Source of the DNA: Streptococcus suis
GTDB lineage: Bacteria; Bacillota; Bacilli; Lactobacillales; Streptococcaceae
Length of the DNA: 64,000 nucleotides
Direction of reading: 5' to 3'
Assembly (NCBI RefSeq): GCF_002964575.1
Contig: NZ_POQQ01000089.1
Location: 118,536-182,535, forward strand
Shown here: piece after piece, positions 10,664-19,358 of the stretch
Layout: each line of letters opens with the position of its first letter
How positions within the stretch are numbered: position 1 is the first letter of the stretch
Notes under the pieces: model-generated
Told to the model about the DNA's origin: nothing
Database searches by the model: none
What the model saw: only the letters and a program-made list of their open reading frames with translations
Position numbers and translations under genes: made by a program

Positions 10664-13600
10664 ATGGAACAAAAACATAAGTATGGATTTCGTAAACATA
10701 AGGCTGTCAAAGGACTTGGAGTGGCACTACTAGGTACAGTTGGCGTCCTTGCAGGTTCGTCATTGGTTTCTGCTAATGAGACTACTAATTCTGCAGTAGT
10801 GCAAACGAATCGTACGGTAGATGCAACGATTAGTAGAGTAAATTTCAATGATTTAACGGCGGAGCAAAAAGCACGAATTAAATCAGGTAATATTGATGAA
10901 CAGCTTTCTTGGATCAATCCAGAGACAGGGAATTTTGAGTGGATTACTGGTTTTGTTGCCGTATATAAACCTTCTGGTAGTTGCCAAGTTGTTCCAGTGG
11001 ATCCTGAGCCGGTACAACCAATCCTACCAACCCCACCATCATTAGTTCCACAAATCCCAGTAGTTCCTGGCACGCCACAAGTTCCACAAATCCCAGTTGT
11101 TCCTGGTACACCTCAAGTTGAACCACAAGTTCCACAAATCCCAGTAGTTCCTGGCACGCCACAAGTTCCACAAATCCCAGCAGTTCCTGGTGCACCTCAA
11201 GTTGAACCACAAGTTCCAGTAGCTCCTGTAGTAACGGTCACACCAAAAGCGGAAACACCTTCAACTGTTGCTCAGACAGTATCGAGGATAACTGGTATTC
11301 CTGCGAAATCTGTACAGTCTATTTTGCCAAAAACAGGCTCTGCTAGCTCAAAAACTATTGCTATTGCAGGGTTGGGTATGTTGACATTTGGTGGTTACTT
11401 ATTGTTTAAGAACCGTAAAACAGGCAAACATGTAGCTATTGCTCTATTGGTTGCAGGAAGTATCGGAGTTTCTACACCGGTTCTTGCCAATTCATCAACC
11501 TTCCTTGATTTGGTTGAAAATGTCAAACTGCAACTAAATGCTCGCTTTACTCATACACCTGCAACAGATACTTGTTGGGAATATGTTGGCTATTATCCAG
11601 AAATCGCATCTGTACCTGCAGAAACACCTACAAGTCCTAACACTCTGCCTTCAGCTGATTTGACAACTGAGACACAGGAGAATAAGGGCAAGGTTACAGT
11701 TCACTATGTTGACGAAGAGGGCAATACAATAGCTGCTTCTAAAGAATTGGTAAATGCTGTTGTTTCTACTACTTATCGTACTAAAGTGACTGTAAACGGT
11801 GTAGAGGAAATTAAAGAAAATACTGTACCAAATGATCTTGACTATAATGCTACTGCCCTGAAAGTAAATACCATTGAATTCAACGGTGACACATATGAGT
11901 TTGTGGCTGTTAAAGGAAATGAAACTGGCAAAGTAGTAGCTGACGAGACAGAAGTTACTTATGTTTACCGTAAGGTTGCTCAACCAGTTGTCACTCGTGA
12001 AGAGCTTGATCCAATCCAAGAAACCGGTAAGGTTACTGTTCATTATGTCGATGAGGCTGGGAATAAACTTGCAGATTCTAAAGAACTGGTAAATGCAGTT
12101 CTTTCTACAACCTTCCGTACCAAGGTAACCACTGACGGTGTCGAAGAAATTAAAGAAAATAAAGTAGTCAGCGATGCAACCTATAATGCAGCAGCAGTTA
12201 AGGCGACTGTCTTGGAGTACAACGGCGAGACTTACGAGTTTGTGGCTGTTAAAGGAAATGAAACTGACAAAGTAGTAGCTGGCGAGACAGAAGTTACTTA
12301 TGTTTACCGTAAGGTTGCTCAACCAGTTGTCACTCGTGAAGAGCTTGACCCAATCCAAGAAACCGGTAAGGTTACTGTTCATTATGTCGATGAGGCTGGT
12401 AATAAACTTGCGGATTCTAAGGAATTGGTAAGTGCTGTTATTTCTACAACCTTCCGTACCAAGGTAACCACTGACGGTGTCGAAGAAATTAAAGAAAATA
12501 AAGTAGTCAGCGATGCAACCTATAATGCAGCAGCAGTTAAGGCAACTGTCTTGGAGTACAACGGTGACACATATGAGTTTGTGGCTGTTAAAGGAAATGA
12601 AACTGGCAAAGTAGTAGCTGACGAGACAGAAGTTACTTATGTTTACCGTAAGGTTGCTCAACCTGTAGTAATTCGCAAAGATCTTGATCCAGTACAAGAA
12701 ACAGGTACAGTAAATGTGCACTTTGTAGATGAAGAAGGTACACCAATTGCTCCATCTAAAGAATTGCTTAGCGGTGCTGTAAACATTATTTCTCGTACCA
12801 GCATTACTACAGATGGGGTCGAGGAAATTCAGACGACAACGACTCCGACTGGTGTAACCTATAATGCGGATAGTATTAGACAGGATGCAATTACCTTTAA
12901 CAACAATAATTATGCATTTAAAGGTTTAGCTGAAAATTCTGCTCCAAGCCAAGGTACTTTGAAGGTTGGCACAACCGATGTAACATTTGTCTATCAACTT
13001 AAAAACAATACTCGAACTGAAACAGAAGAAGTTACAGAAACTAAAGGGTCAGTTATTGTTCGCTACCAAGACGAAGCAGGGAATACACTGAAACCAGAAG
13101 TTTCATTAGTAACTGATCGAGTTGTGACTAGGACGACTGTCAATAGAACTTATATCGATGGTGTACCAACTGATAGAGATACAAAAGTAGAAAATATTGG
13201 TGGTATTTACAATGCTGCTACTGTTAAGGAAGAACGAATCACAACAAATGATGGAGTTTATGTTCTAGCAGGAATTAACGGAGCTGAAGTTGAATCAGTG
13301 ACAGAAGGTACAACTTATGTAACCTATATCTATCGTAAACTTGAGGCTTCAACTAAAGAAATTCGAGGAACAGTGATTACGCGTTATGTCAATGAAGTGA
13401 CGGGTGAGGAAATTGTTCCATCTACTAAGGTTGTAGATAACCAACTTGTTGCAACAGTGGAAACCACTGCAATCAAGGGAGCAGATGGCTCTATTGTGGA
13501 CACTAAGACTGTTACCACACCTACCTATTTGTTGTACAATACTACACTTGATAAAGCAGCAAAAGATAAAGTAATTGCTGGCATGCTTACTTCTCCAGTT

Positions 13601-14038
13601 GAATTTTTGGATACTACTACGGGTGCTACAGGGCAAATTGTAAATAACACAATTGTTAAAGGTACAAAAACATTTGTTGCATACGTTGCAAAATCTGATG
13701 CGCCTGCAATGAATCAAAATATTGATTATAGAGAGCAAGCAATTGCTCGTGGTTTCGACCCAGCTACAGAAGTAGAACGATTTAACGGAACAAGACAAGA
13801 TAAAGTGGGGGAAAATTATTACGAGACTCGATATTATTCCTACACCTATACAAAAGAAATCACAGAGGAAGCACCAAAAGTTCCTTATATCTTTAGCCAT
13901 GTAGATGTTGTAGAGGTTGGACATGTAAAAGAAGGGGAGACAATTATAACCTACTATTACAAACCAGCAAGTCTGTCTGTGACACCGACTGTTGAATATG
14001 ATTCAATCGGTCTTACTCATTCTACAGTTGAGGCCTAG
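10664..14038 (+). CDS. MucBP-repeat surface protein with an internal LPKTG sorting signal followed by a second signal-peptide-like segment
   Basis: 1124-aa secreted protein with unusual order. Residues 1-37 are a YSIRK-type signal peptide (YGFRKHKAVKGLG, cleavage near VSA-NE). Residues 38-110 form a small domain ending in GSC (C107). Residues about 110-200 are proline-rich repeats of VPQIPVVPGTPQ. LPKTG is at 221-225, followed by a hydrophobic helix (232-248) and basic KNRKTGKH: a complete cell-wall sorting signal, but in the middle. A second hydrophobic stretch (257-271) then ends in VLA-NSS, like a signal peptidase site. Residues 276-1124 carry about six MucBP-like repeats (starting near 342, 454, 567, 680, 794 and 901) beginning G-K-V-T-V-H-Y-V-D-E, and end without any anchor. 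No frameshift or stop is visible. A mucin-binding role is inferred from repeat similarity. Confidence 0.85.
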   Translation: MEQKHKYGFRKHKAVKGLGVALLGTVGVLAGSSLVSANETTNSAVVQTNRTVDATISRVNFNDLTAEQKARIKSGNIDEQLSWINPETGNFEWITGFVAVYKPSGSCQVVPVDPEPVQPILPTPPSLVPQIPVVPGTPQVPQIPVVPGTPQVEPQVPQIPVVPGTPQVPQIPAVPGAPQVEPQVPVAPVVTVTPKAETPSTVAQTVSRITGIPAKSVQSILPKTGSASSKTIAIAGLGMLTFGGYLLFKNRKTGKHVAIALLVAGSIGVSTPVLANSSTFLDLVENVKLQLNARFTHTPATDTCWEYVGYYPEIASVPAETPTSPNTLPSADLTTETQENKGKVTVHYVDEEGNTIAASKELVNAVVSTTYRTKVTVNGVEEIKENTVPNDLDYNATALKVNTIEFNGDTYEFVAVKGNETGKVVADETEVTYVYRKVAQPVVTREELDPIQETGKVTVHYVDEAGNKLADSKELVNAVLSTTFRTKVTTDGVEEIKENKVVSDATYNAAAVKATVLEYNGETYEFVAVKGNETDKVVAGETEVTYVYRKVAQPVVTREELDPIQETGKVTVHYVDEAGNKLADSKELVSAVISTTFRTKVTTDGVEEIKENKVVSDATYNAAAVKATVLEYNGDTYEFVAVKGNETGKVVADETEVTYVYRKVAQPVVIRKDLDPVQETGTVNVHFVDEEGTPIAPSKELLSGAVNIISRTSITTDGVEEIQTTTTPTGVTYNADSIRQDAITFNNNNYAFKGLAENSAPSQGTLKVGTTDVTFVYQLKNNTRTETEEVTETKGSVIVRYQDEAGNTLKPEVSLVTDRVVTRTTVNRTYIDGVPTDRDTKVENIGGIYNAATVKEERITTNDGVYVLAGINGAEVESVTEGTTYVTYIYRKLEASTKEIRGTVITRYVNEVTGEEIVPSTKVVDNQLVATVETTAIKGADGSIVDTKTVTTPTYLLYNTTLDKAAKDKVIAGMLTSPVEFLDTTTGATGQIVNNTIVKGTKTFVAYVAKSDAPAMNQNIDYREQAIARGFDPATEVERFNGTRQDKVGENYYETRYYSYTYTKEITEEAPKVPYIFSHVDVVEVGHVKEGETIITYYYKPASLSVTPTVEYDSIGLTHSTVEA
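11034..11213 (+). repeat. proline-rich coding repeats
   Basis: Four short in-frame repeats encoding VPQIPVVPGTPQ and close variants, with nearly identical DNA. They form a spacer between the first small domain and the LPKTG motif, as often seen in wall-spanning regions. Copy number probably varies between strains. Confidence 0.85.
12020..12697 (+). repeat. two nearly identical 339-bp MucBP repeat units in tandem
   Basis: The unit starting GAAACCGGTAAGGTTACTG occurs at 12020 and 12359, a period of 339 bp (113 codons), with only a few base differences between the copies. The repeats before and after (near 11688 and 12701) are more diverged. This indicates recent duplication or gene conversion. 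Confidence 0.9.
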
Positions 14039-14067
14039 ATTTTCAATTTTGGCAAATTTGTAGTTTT

Positions 14068-14108
14068 CAAAAGGATTTAGGATCTTGTTTTATCGCTAGA
14101 TCCTTTTG
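14068..14108 (+). terminator. terminator after the MucBP gene
   Basis: Inverted repeat CAAAAGGA / TCCTTTTG, with an inner GGATC/GATCC pairing, and a T-rich tail, 30 nt past the stop codon. Confidence 0.65.
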
Positions 14109-14138
14109 ATTATTCTTTTAAAGTAATAGGAGAAAAAG

Positions 14139-15533
14139 GTGACGGTTTATACATTACGCTACTGGCTAACGGATAAGTCCTTTGGCTACGAGACCTCTCA
14201 AGTATTTCGACAAAATGTTCTAAATGATTTAGGTATCGCAAATAAACTTCTTGTACCAAATCCTTATTCTGCTCCCTATTGGCGCGAACAAATGCGCCAT
14301 ATCGGTTTCAACCCTGACCAGGTTGTCATTCTGCCTCACCTTTATTCTGATATTGATGTTGAGATTTTCAACTATAGTCTCCAAGACTTTGAAGAAGATT
14401 TGCAGGCTAAAGGGATTTCATGGGAGAGTAAAAAAGAAATCGGCTCTAATGAGATAATCTATACAACAGATACTGGCTATTTCAATGTTAGCTTGACTTC
14501 CTCAAGGTTTGTTAGCATTATTATTGAACGTAGCCTTTCCTTGGTTCATATTGCCACAACTACTGTTCATGAACGACCGTTTTATATTAGTTATGCTGAT
14601 GGCCGTTTTGAGTATCTGAATAGGTCGGGAGAAACGACCCTAAGGGGACTTATTGGTAAGAATATCTGTAATTATTATTGGAAAGATTGTCTCATTACTC
14701 CGGACGACCTCTTCCTTCATTACCTGATTAAGAACCTCAATCCTGACGAGGATATTGTTTTGAATGACCAGCTTCAAGCTGCTTCACAAAAAATAAAAGA
14801 CTATTGTAAATCTGTAGGTGCTCGGTATAGAGATGTGCTACATTATAACCATGTAGAGGCTGTTAATAGCCGAGAAACCTACACAACTGTCCTGGATAGG
14901 GAAATATATGTAGCGAGTCCATACATCATTCCAAACTTAGCTGAAGAGGGAGTTACAGCTACATTTTTACCACCAACTGCGGTAAACATTACTCCAATAC
15001 TTCCAATAGGCTTGTCTTCCAATAAGCTACTCCTTGTTGGAAACTTCAGTAAAGGCAAACGAATAGCCATGGCTGTAGAAGCTATGCGATTTCTACCAGA
15101 GTTAGAGCTTCACATTTACGGAGGTCTATTCGAAGAAATCCAAGCTTTTAAAGAAGAGAATGTTATCCCCGAAAATGTCATATTTAAGGGGTTTGTCCCA
15201 AGTGTAACTATCCAACGTAATCAATACCTAGGCTATCTTTCTTGTTCAAAAACAGAAATGTTTGCCAATGCCATGGTAGAGTGTCTTGGCCAAGGACTGA
15301 TTCCTATCCTTTCCAGGGTTGATTATGGCCATAATCAAGTCTTAGAAGAATTAGGTATCTATCAACAATGTGGTTTTGATAGTGTAGAAGATCTTGTCAA
15401 GGTCTTGAAAAATCTAGCAAATTTACCTTTAGAAGATCGACAGGAATTGTCTAAGACGATTCTTGACTATGCTAACAAATTTAGCTATTCAGAGGCACGT
15501 AAGCAGTATAAGCTTGCTCTAGGTTATAACTAA
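14139..15533 (+). CDS. glycosyltransferase, GtfB-like (accessory Sec / GT4 type)
   Basis: 464-aa cytoplasmic protein resembling the Gtf2/GtfB subunits and GT4 enzymes that glycosylate serine/threonine-rich surface proteins. The N-terminal half has an extended-beta-meander-like segment (IIERSLSLVHIAT, YISYADGRFEYLNRSG). The C-terminal Rossmann half has LLLVGNFSKGKR (donor-binding loop) and LSCSKTEMFANAMVECLGQGL, a typical GT-B motif. The start is GTG at 14139, chosen because a strong ribosome site (aggag) lies 5-6 nt upstream. It sits alone after the threonine-rich MucBP gene and before a terminator. Modification of that protein is an inference from adjacency; no gtfA partner is next to it. 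Confidence 0.75.
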   Translation: MTVYTLRYWLTDKSFGYETSQVFRQNVLNDLGIANKLLVPNPYSAPYWREQMRHIGFNPDQVVILPHLYSDIDVEIFNYSLQDFEEDLQAKGISWESKKEIGSNEIIYTTDTGYFNVSLTSSRFVSIIIERSLSLVHIATTTVHERPFYISYADGRFEYLNRSGETTLRGLIGKNICNYYWKDCLITPDDLFLHYLIKNLNPDEDIVLNDQLQAASQKIKDYCKSVGARYRDVLHYNHVEAVNSRETYTTVLDREIYVASPYIIPNLAEEGVTATFLPPTAVNITPILPIGLSSNKLLLVGNFSKGKRIAMAVEAMRFLPELELHIYGGLFEEIQAFKEENVIPENVIFKGFVPSVTIQRNQYLGYLSCSKTEMFANAMVECLGQGLIPILSRVDYGHNQVLEELGIYQQCGFDSVEDLVKVLKNLANLPLEDRQELSKTILDYANKFSYSEARKQYKLALGYN

Positions 15534-15540
15534 GTTCATG

Positions 15541-15566
15541 AAAGCAGGGCATTTCCCCTGCTTTTT
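15541..15566 (+). terminator. terminator after the glycosyltransferase gene
   Basis: Perfect stem AAAGCAGGG / CCCTGCTTT with a CATTTC loop and T-run, immediately after the stop codon. Confidence 0.9.
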
Positions 15567-15601
15567 CGATTCCGCCGTCACAGTTTCTCTATATACATAT
15601 A

Positions 15602-15630
15602 TTGAAAAATATTGTATTTAGGCGTACAAT
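15602..15630 (+). promoter_or_regulatory. promoter of the small membrane gene pair
   Basis: -35 TTGAAA (15602-15607), 17-bp spacer and -10 TACAAT (15625-15630), followed by ribosome site aaaggggtg before the ATG at 15661. Confidence 0.75.
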
Positions 15631-15660
15631 GAAAGTGTAAAGAGAAAGGGGTGTCGGTTA

Positions 15661-15939
15661 ATGAAACAAGTAAACATATCTAAACTGATCGATTATCTAA
15701 CTCTCGTTGGTCTGTTGATTTTGCTATCTGCCTTTTTCCTTGATAACTGGATTCGGGACTGGTTTTTCCCGTCTAGCTGGGGAAACGTGGCGACCATGAT
15801 GATTTTACCTTTGCTAGGGGCATTGATTCTCATGTTATCGATTTACTATAAAAAACTTTGGACAGGTATCATCAGTATTTTATTGATTATTTCCTTCCCC
15901 TTGATATTTGGACTGGGCTATGTTTTCTTTGGTCCCTAG
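15661..15939 (+). CDS. small membrane protein, unknown
   Basis: 92-aa protein with three predicted membrane helices (about residues 13-29, 42-59, 65-88). It has a promoter with near-consensus elements and a ribosome site. No family is recognised. It is followed after 12 nt by a second, similarly sized membrane protein with which it shares general layout, so the two may act together. Confidence 0.65.
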   Translation: MKQVNISKLIDYLTLVGLLILLSAFFLDNWIRDWFFPSSWGNVATMMILPLLGALILMLSIYYKKLWTGIISILLIISFPLIFGLGYVFFGP

Positions 15940-15951
15940 AAGGAGTTTCTT

Positions 15952-16254
15952 ATGAGTGTGACACTATTAAAACGGATAAATATAGTCTTGTACAGCATTG
16001 CAGCTTTTCTCATCGTCATGCTATTTTTACCAATAGGACAATGGTTTGATATTGTAAATGTGAATTTTAAACTAGCATTTTTTATCATCCCCTTTTTCGG
16101 TCTAGCTAGCTTACCAACGGCTATTTACACTAAAAATGTTCGTCAGATATTGTTGAGTGTTCTCTTGGTAGTCTTGTATTTTATACTGTTCAGCTTAGTA
16201 ACTGCCCTAGCAGGTCTCTTTCACCTCAATCTCTACCCCTTGCTCTATAAATGA
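15952..16254 (+). CDS. small membrane protein, unknown
   Basis: 100-aa hydrophobic protein with about three membrane helices (roughly residues 8-25, 36-50, 59-85). ATG follows a clear aaggag ribosome site. It is the second gene of the pair promoted at 15602 and is closed by a strong terminator beginning 2 nt after its stop. Function unknown. Confidence 0.65.
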   Translation: MSVTLLKRINIVLYSIAAFLIVMLFLPIGQWFDIVNVNFKLAFFIIPFFGLASLPTAIYTKNVRQILLSVLLVVLYFILFSLVTALAGLFHLNLYPLLYK

Positions 16255-16255
16255 C

Positions 16256-16282
16256 AACTCCAGTTCAAAACTGGAGTTTTTT
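16256..16282 (+). terminator. terminator of the membrane gene pair
   Basis: Perfect 10-bp stem AACTCCAGTT / AACTGGAGTT with a 3-nt loop and a run of Ts. Confidence 0.92.
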
Positions 16283-16291
16283 GCTAGAATT

Positions 16292-16300
16292 TGCTATACT
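16292..16300 (+). promoter_or_regulatory. thyA extended -10 element, leaderless configuration
   Basis: TGCTATACT (TATACT at 16295-16300) ends only 6 nt before the thyA ATG at 16307. Transcription would normally begin about 7 nt after the -10, which is at the A of the ATG. No ribosome site is present. Confidence 0.65.
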
Positions 16301-16306
16301 AAAACT

Positions 16307-17146
16307 ATGACAAAAGCAGATAGTATTTTTAAAGAAAACATTCGTAAGATTATGGAAGAGGGCGTTTTTTCGGAAAATGCTCGCCCTCGTTACAAGGATG
16401 GAAATGTAGCTAATTCCAAGTACGTTACAGGCGCCTTTGCTGAGTATGACTTGGCCAAGGGCGAGTTTCCTATTACAACACTTCGACCTATTCCAATTAA
16501 GTCGGCCATCAAGGAAATTCTCTGGATTTACCAAGACCAGACCAATGATTTGTCGGTTTTACAGGAAAAATACGGTGTCCAGTATTGGAATGACTGGGAA
16601 GTAGATGGAACTGGCACAATTGGTGAACGTTACGGTGCTATTGTGAAAAAACATGACATCATTTCAAAAATCCTCAAGCAATTGGAGGAAAATCCCTGGA
16701 ATCGCCGCAATGTGATTTCCCTCTGGGATTATGAAGCCTTTGACCAATCCGCAGGTCTCTTGCCATGTGCCTTTCAGACCATGTTTGACGTTCGGCGAGT
16801 GGATGGGGAGATGTATCTGGATGCAACTCTAACTCAGCGGTCAAATGATATGTTGGTAGCCCATCATATCAATGCGATGCAGTATGTAGCCCTTCAGATG
16901 ATGATTGCCAAGCATTTTGGCTGGAAGGTAGGGAAGTTTTTCTATTTCATCAACAATCTTCACATCTACGACAATCAGTTTGAACAAGCTGAAGAATTGC
17001 TCCGACGTACCCCCTCGGAAGTCGAACCGCGTTTAGTCCTCAACGTCCCAGACGGCACCGATTTCTTTGATATTAAGGCAGAAGATTTTGAGTTGGTGGA
17101 CTATGAGCCGGTTAAGCCGCAGCTAAAATTCGATTTAGCAATTTAA
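16307..17146 (+). CDS. thyA: thymidylate synthase
   Basis: 279-aa enzyme converting dUMP to dTMP with methylenetetrahydrofolate, producing dihydrofolate that FolA downstream re-reduces. The catalytic cysteine lies in [10 protein letters not shown], followed by the [18 protein letters not shown] motif that binds dUMP, and a HIYDNQ motif near the C-terminus. ATG at 16307 has no Shine-Dalgarno sequence but directly follows a -10 element, suggesting a leaderless mRNA. The folA gene follows after a 215-bp gap that includes a large hairpin. Confidence 0.97.
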   Translation: MTKADSIFKENIRKIMEEGVFSENARPRYKDGNVANSKYVTGAFAEYDLAKGEFPITTLRPIPIKSAIKEILWIYQDQTNDLSVLQEKYGVQYWNDWEVDGTGTIGERYGAIVKKHDIISKILKQLEENPWNRRNVISLWDYEAFDQSAGLLPCAFQTMFDVRRVDGEMYLDATLTQRSNDMLVAHHINAMQYVALQMMIAKHFGWKVGKFFYFINNLHIYDNQFEQAEELLRRTPSEVEPRLVLNVPDGTDFFDIKAEDFELVDYEPVKPQLKFDLAI

Positions 17147-17203
17147 CTGGATTAGCAGTGAAGAACTTCGTTCTTTAACCTCACCTCTTTATTTTTAGGC
17201 TCG

Positions 17204-17267
17204 TGCTGAAACTGGCTCCGAATTCGTGTTTTGCCAAGCTCACACAATTTTGGAGCCAGTTTCAGCA
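17204..17267. other. large hairpin between thyA and folA
   Basis: Perfect 16-bp inverted repeat TGCTGAAACTGGCTCC / GGAGCCAGTTTCAGCA (17204-17219 and 17252-17267) with a 32-nt loop that itself contains a GTGT/ACAC pairing. It is not followed by a strong T-run, so it is not a simple terminator. It may be an RNA-stability element or a mobile palindromic repeat. Confidence 0.85.
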
Positions 17268-17361
17268 TTATAAAAATTTGCGCTTGACCTACTTGGTAAG
17301 TGCATTTTTTATGAATTTTTGATAGAATGATAGGACGGAAAGTGAGAGAAAGTGAGAGAAA

Positions 17362-17874
17362 ATGACAAAGAAAATTGTTGCAATTTGGGCTCAGGATGAA
17401 AATGGTTTGATTGGAAAGGGAGATAAACTACCTTGGTCTTTACCAGCTGATCAGGCTCATTTTAAGGAAACGACAAGTGGTCATGCCATGGTGATGGGAC
17501 GTATAACCTTTGATGGCATGGGAAAACGTGCACTTCCAAATCGACATACCTTAGTATTGACCACCGATAAAAGCTATCAAGTGGAGAGTGACCGGGTCAC
17601 AGTCCTACATGATGTTGAAGAAGTTCTGGACTGGTACCACCAACAAGAAGGAACCTTGTTTGTCCTTGGTGGTGGACAAATTTTTACTGCCTTTGCACCC
17701 TACATTGAAGAACTGATTGTAACAGATATTCAGGGGCAATTTGAAGGTGATAGTTTCTTCCCAGAAACTTTTCCAATGGAAGAATTCCAGCTACAAAGTG
17801 AACAGTTTCGTCCAAAAGATGAAGCCAACCCCGTTGATTTCATCATAAAAAACTATAAAAGAAGAGAGAAATAG
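17362..17874 (+). CDS. folA: dihydrofolate reductase
   Basis: 170-aa NADPH-dependent enzyme reducing dihydrofolate to tetrahydrofolate; target of trimethoprim. Conserved segments visible: IWAQDENGLIGKGDKLPWSL at the N-terminus with the LPW substrate loop, VMGRITFDGMGKRALPNR and FVLGGGQIF (cofactor loop). Normal length. Two tandem copies of AAGTGAGAGA directly precede the ATG and supply the weak ribosome site. It is followed at 2 nt by a small membrane gene, then clpX. Confidence 0.95.
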   Translation: MTKKIVAIWAQDENGLIGKGDKLPWSLPADQAHFKETTSGHAMVMGRITFDGMGKRALPNRHTLVLTTDKSYQVESDRVTVLHDVEEVLDWYHQQEGTLFVLGGGQIFTAFAPYIEELIVTDIQGQFEGDSFFPETFPMEEFQLQSEQFRPKDEANPVDFIIKNYKRREK

Positions 17875-17876
17875 GC

Positions 17877-18050
17877 ATGGAGAGAAGTTTATTCGGTTTG
17901 TTCACAGCATTTCTATGTGGAATATGCGTTCTTTGTGCAATTCAAGCCTTTAAAAAGAAACGATTTGGTTTAGCGATATTATTTTTATTGAATGCTTTTA
18001 CCAATTTAGTCAATAGTATCCATGCAGTTTATGGATTTTTGTTTAGATAA
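17877..18050 (+). CDS. 57-aa membrane protein between folA and clpX
   Basis: Short reading frame starting with ATG at 17877, 2 nt after the folA stop. It encodes MERSLFGLFTAFLCGICVLC and continues with a basic KKKR stretch and a second hydrophobic helix, ending YGFLFR. Two membrane helices (about 5-24 and 31-53). A small gene at this place is, from recall, usual in streptococci. Function unknown. Confidence 0.65.
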   Translation: MERSLFGLFTAFLCGICVLCAIQAFKKKRFGLAILFLLNAFTNLVNSIHAVYGFLFR

Positions 18051-18071
18051 GTGATATGAAAGAGGAGATAG

Positions 18072-19298
18072 ATGGCTGTTAAGCATAATCATGAATTGAT
18101 TTATTGCTCATTTTGCGGGAAAAATCAAGAAGAAGTTAAAAAAATCATTGCGGGAAACAATGTCTTTATTTGTAATGAATGTGTGGAACTAGCACAGGAA
18201 ATTATTCGTGAAGAACTAGCAGAAGAAGTATTGACAGACTTGGCGGATACACCAAAGCCACAGGAATTGCTCAATATTTTAAATCATTATGTCATTGGAC
18301 AGGACCGTGCTAAGCGTGCCTTGGCAGTTGCTGTCTACAACCACTACAAACGGATCAATTTCCAAGATAGTCGTGATGAGAACGATGTTGATTTGCAAAA
18401 ATCAAACATTCTCATGATTGGTCCAACAGGCTCTGGTAAGACATTTTTGGCTCAAACCTTGGCTAAAAGTCTGAATGTTCCATTTGCCATTGCGGACGCA
18501 ACCGCTCTTACTGAAGCTGGTTATGTGGGTGAAGATGTCGAAAACATCCTTCTCAAACTCTTGCAGGCGGCGGATTTTAATATCGACCGCGCCGAACGAG
18601 GGATTATCTATGTGGATGAAATTGATAAAATTGCCAAAAAAGGTGAAAATGTGTCCATTACTCGCGACGTCTCAGGCGAAGGTGTTCAACAGGCTCTCTT
18701 AAAAATTATCGAGGGAACGGTTGCTAGTGTGCCACCACAAGGCGGACGCAAACATCCAAACCAAGAGATGATTCATGTCGATACCAAAAACATCCTCTTC
18801 ATCGTAGGCGGTGCCTTTGATGGTATTGAAGAAATTGTTAAACAACGTCTCGGTGAGAAAATCATCGGTTTTGGTCAAAACAATCGTGCCATTGATGAAG
18901 AAGATTCTTACATGCAACATATTATCGCCGATGATATTCAAAAATTCGGTATTATTCCAGAGTTGATTGGTCGTTTGCCTGTGTTTGCAGCCTTGGATCA
19001 ATTAACAACAGAAGACTTGGTGCGTATTTTGACAGAGCCTAAGAATGCGTTGGTTAAACAATACCAGACCCTCTTGTCTTACGATGATGTGGAATTAGAG
19101 TTTGATGAGGATGCCTTACTTGCCATTGCTGAAAAAGCTATCGAGCGAAAAACAGGGGCGCGTGGTCTTCGTTCCATTATCGAAGAAACTATGTTGGATG
19201 TTATGTTTGAAGTTCCAAGTCAAGATAATGTCAAACGTGTTCGAGTGACAAAAGATGCAGTTGATGGTAAGGAAAAACCTTTACTTGAAACAGCTTAA
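18072..19298 (+). CDS. clpX: ATP-dependent Clp protease ATP-binding subunit ClpX
   Basis: 408-aa hexameric AAA+ unfoldase delivering substrates to ClpP. The N-terminal zinc-binding domain shows CSFCGK and CNEC (C4 type). Walker A is GPTGSGKT, Walker B VDEIDKI, the GYVGEDVE pore-loop region follows Walker A, and the C-terminal domain has [13 protein letters not shown] follows a gaggag ribosome site. It lies in the folA-clpX-engB order common in streptococci. Confidence 0.97.
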   Translation: MAVKHNHELIYCSFCGKNQEEVKKIIAGNNVFICNECVELAQEIIREELAEEVLTDLADTPKPQELLNILNHYVIGQDRAKRALAVAVYNHYKRINFQDSRDENDVDLQKSNILMIGPTGSGKTFLAQTLAKSLNVPFAIADATALTEAGYVGEDVENILLKLLQAADFNIDRAERGIIYVDEIDKIAKKGENVSITRDVSGEGVQQALLKIIEGTVASVPPQGGRKHPNQEMIHVDTKNILFIVGGAFDGIEEIVKQRLGEKIIGFGQNNRAIDEEDSYMQHIIADDIQKFGIIPELIGRLPVFAALDQLTTEDLVRILTEPKNALVKQYQTLLSYDDVELEFDEDALLAIAEKAIERKTGARGLRSIIEETMLDVMFEVPSQDNVKRVRVTKDAVDGKEKPLLETA

Positions 19299-19358
19299 AG
19301 AAGTACAAGGAGGGGTGTGAGCTACGAGCTTTCTCCACTTATTTATGAAAGGTAAACA

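Noticed and set aside
10624..11073. 149-codon open frame antisense to the start of the MucBP gene
   Set aside because: Low-complexity Gly/Thr sequence mirroring the proline-rich repeats; no start signals.
11651..12721. 356-codon open frame antisense to the MucBP repeats
   Set aside because: It repeats with the same 113-codon period as the sense gene, is Cys/Phe-rich without family resemblance and has no ribosome site; it is a mirror of the repeated coding sequence.
13349..13924. 191-codon antisense frame at the 3' end of the MucBP gene
   Set aside because: Cys/Ile-rich composition typical of a reverse-strand shadow; no ribosome site.
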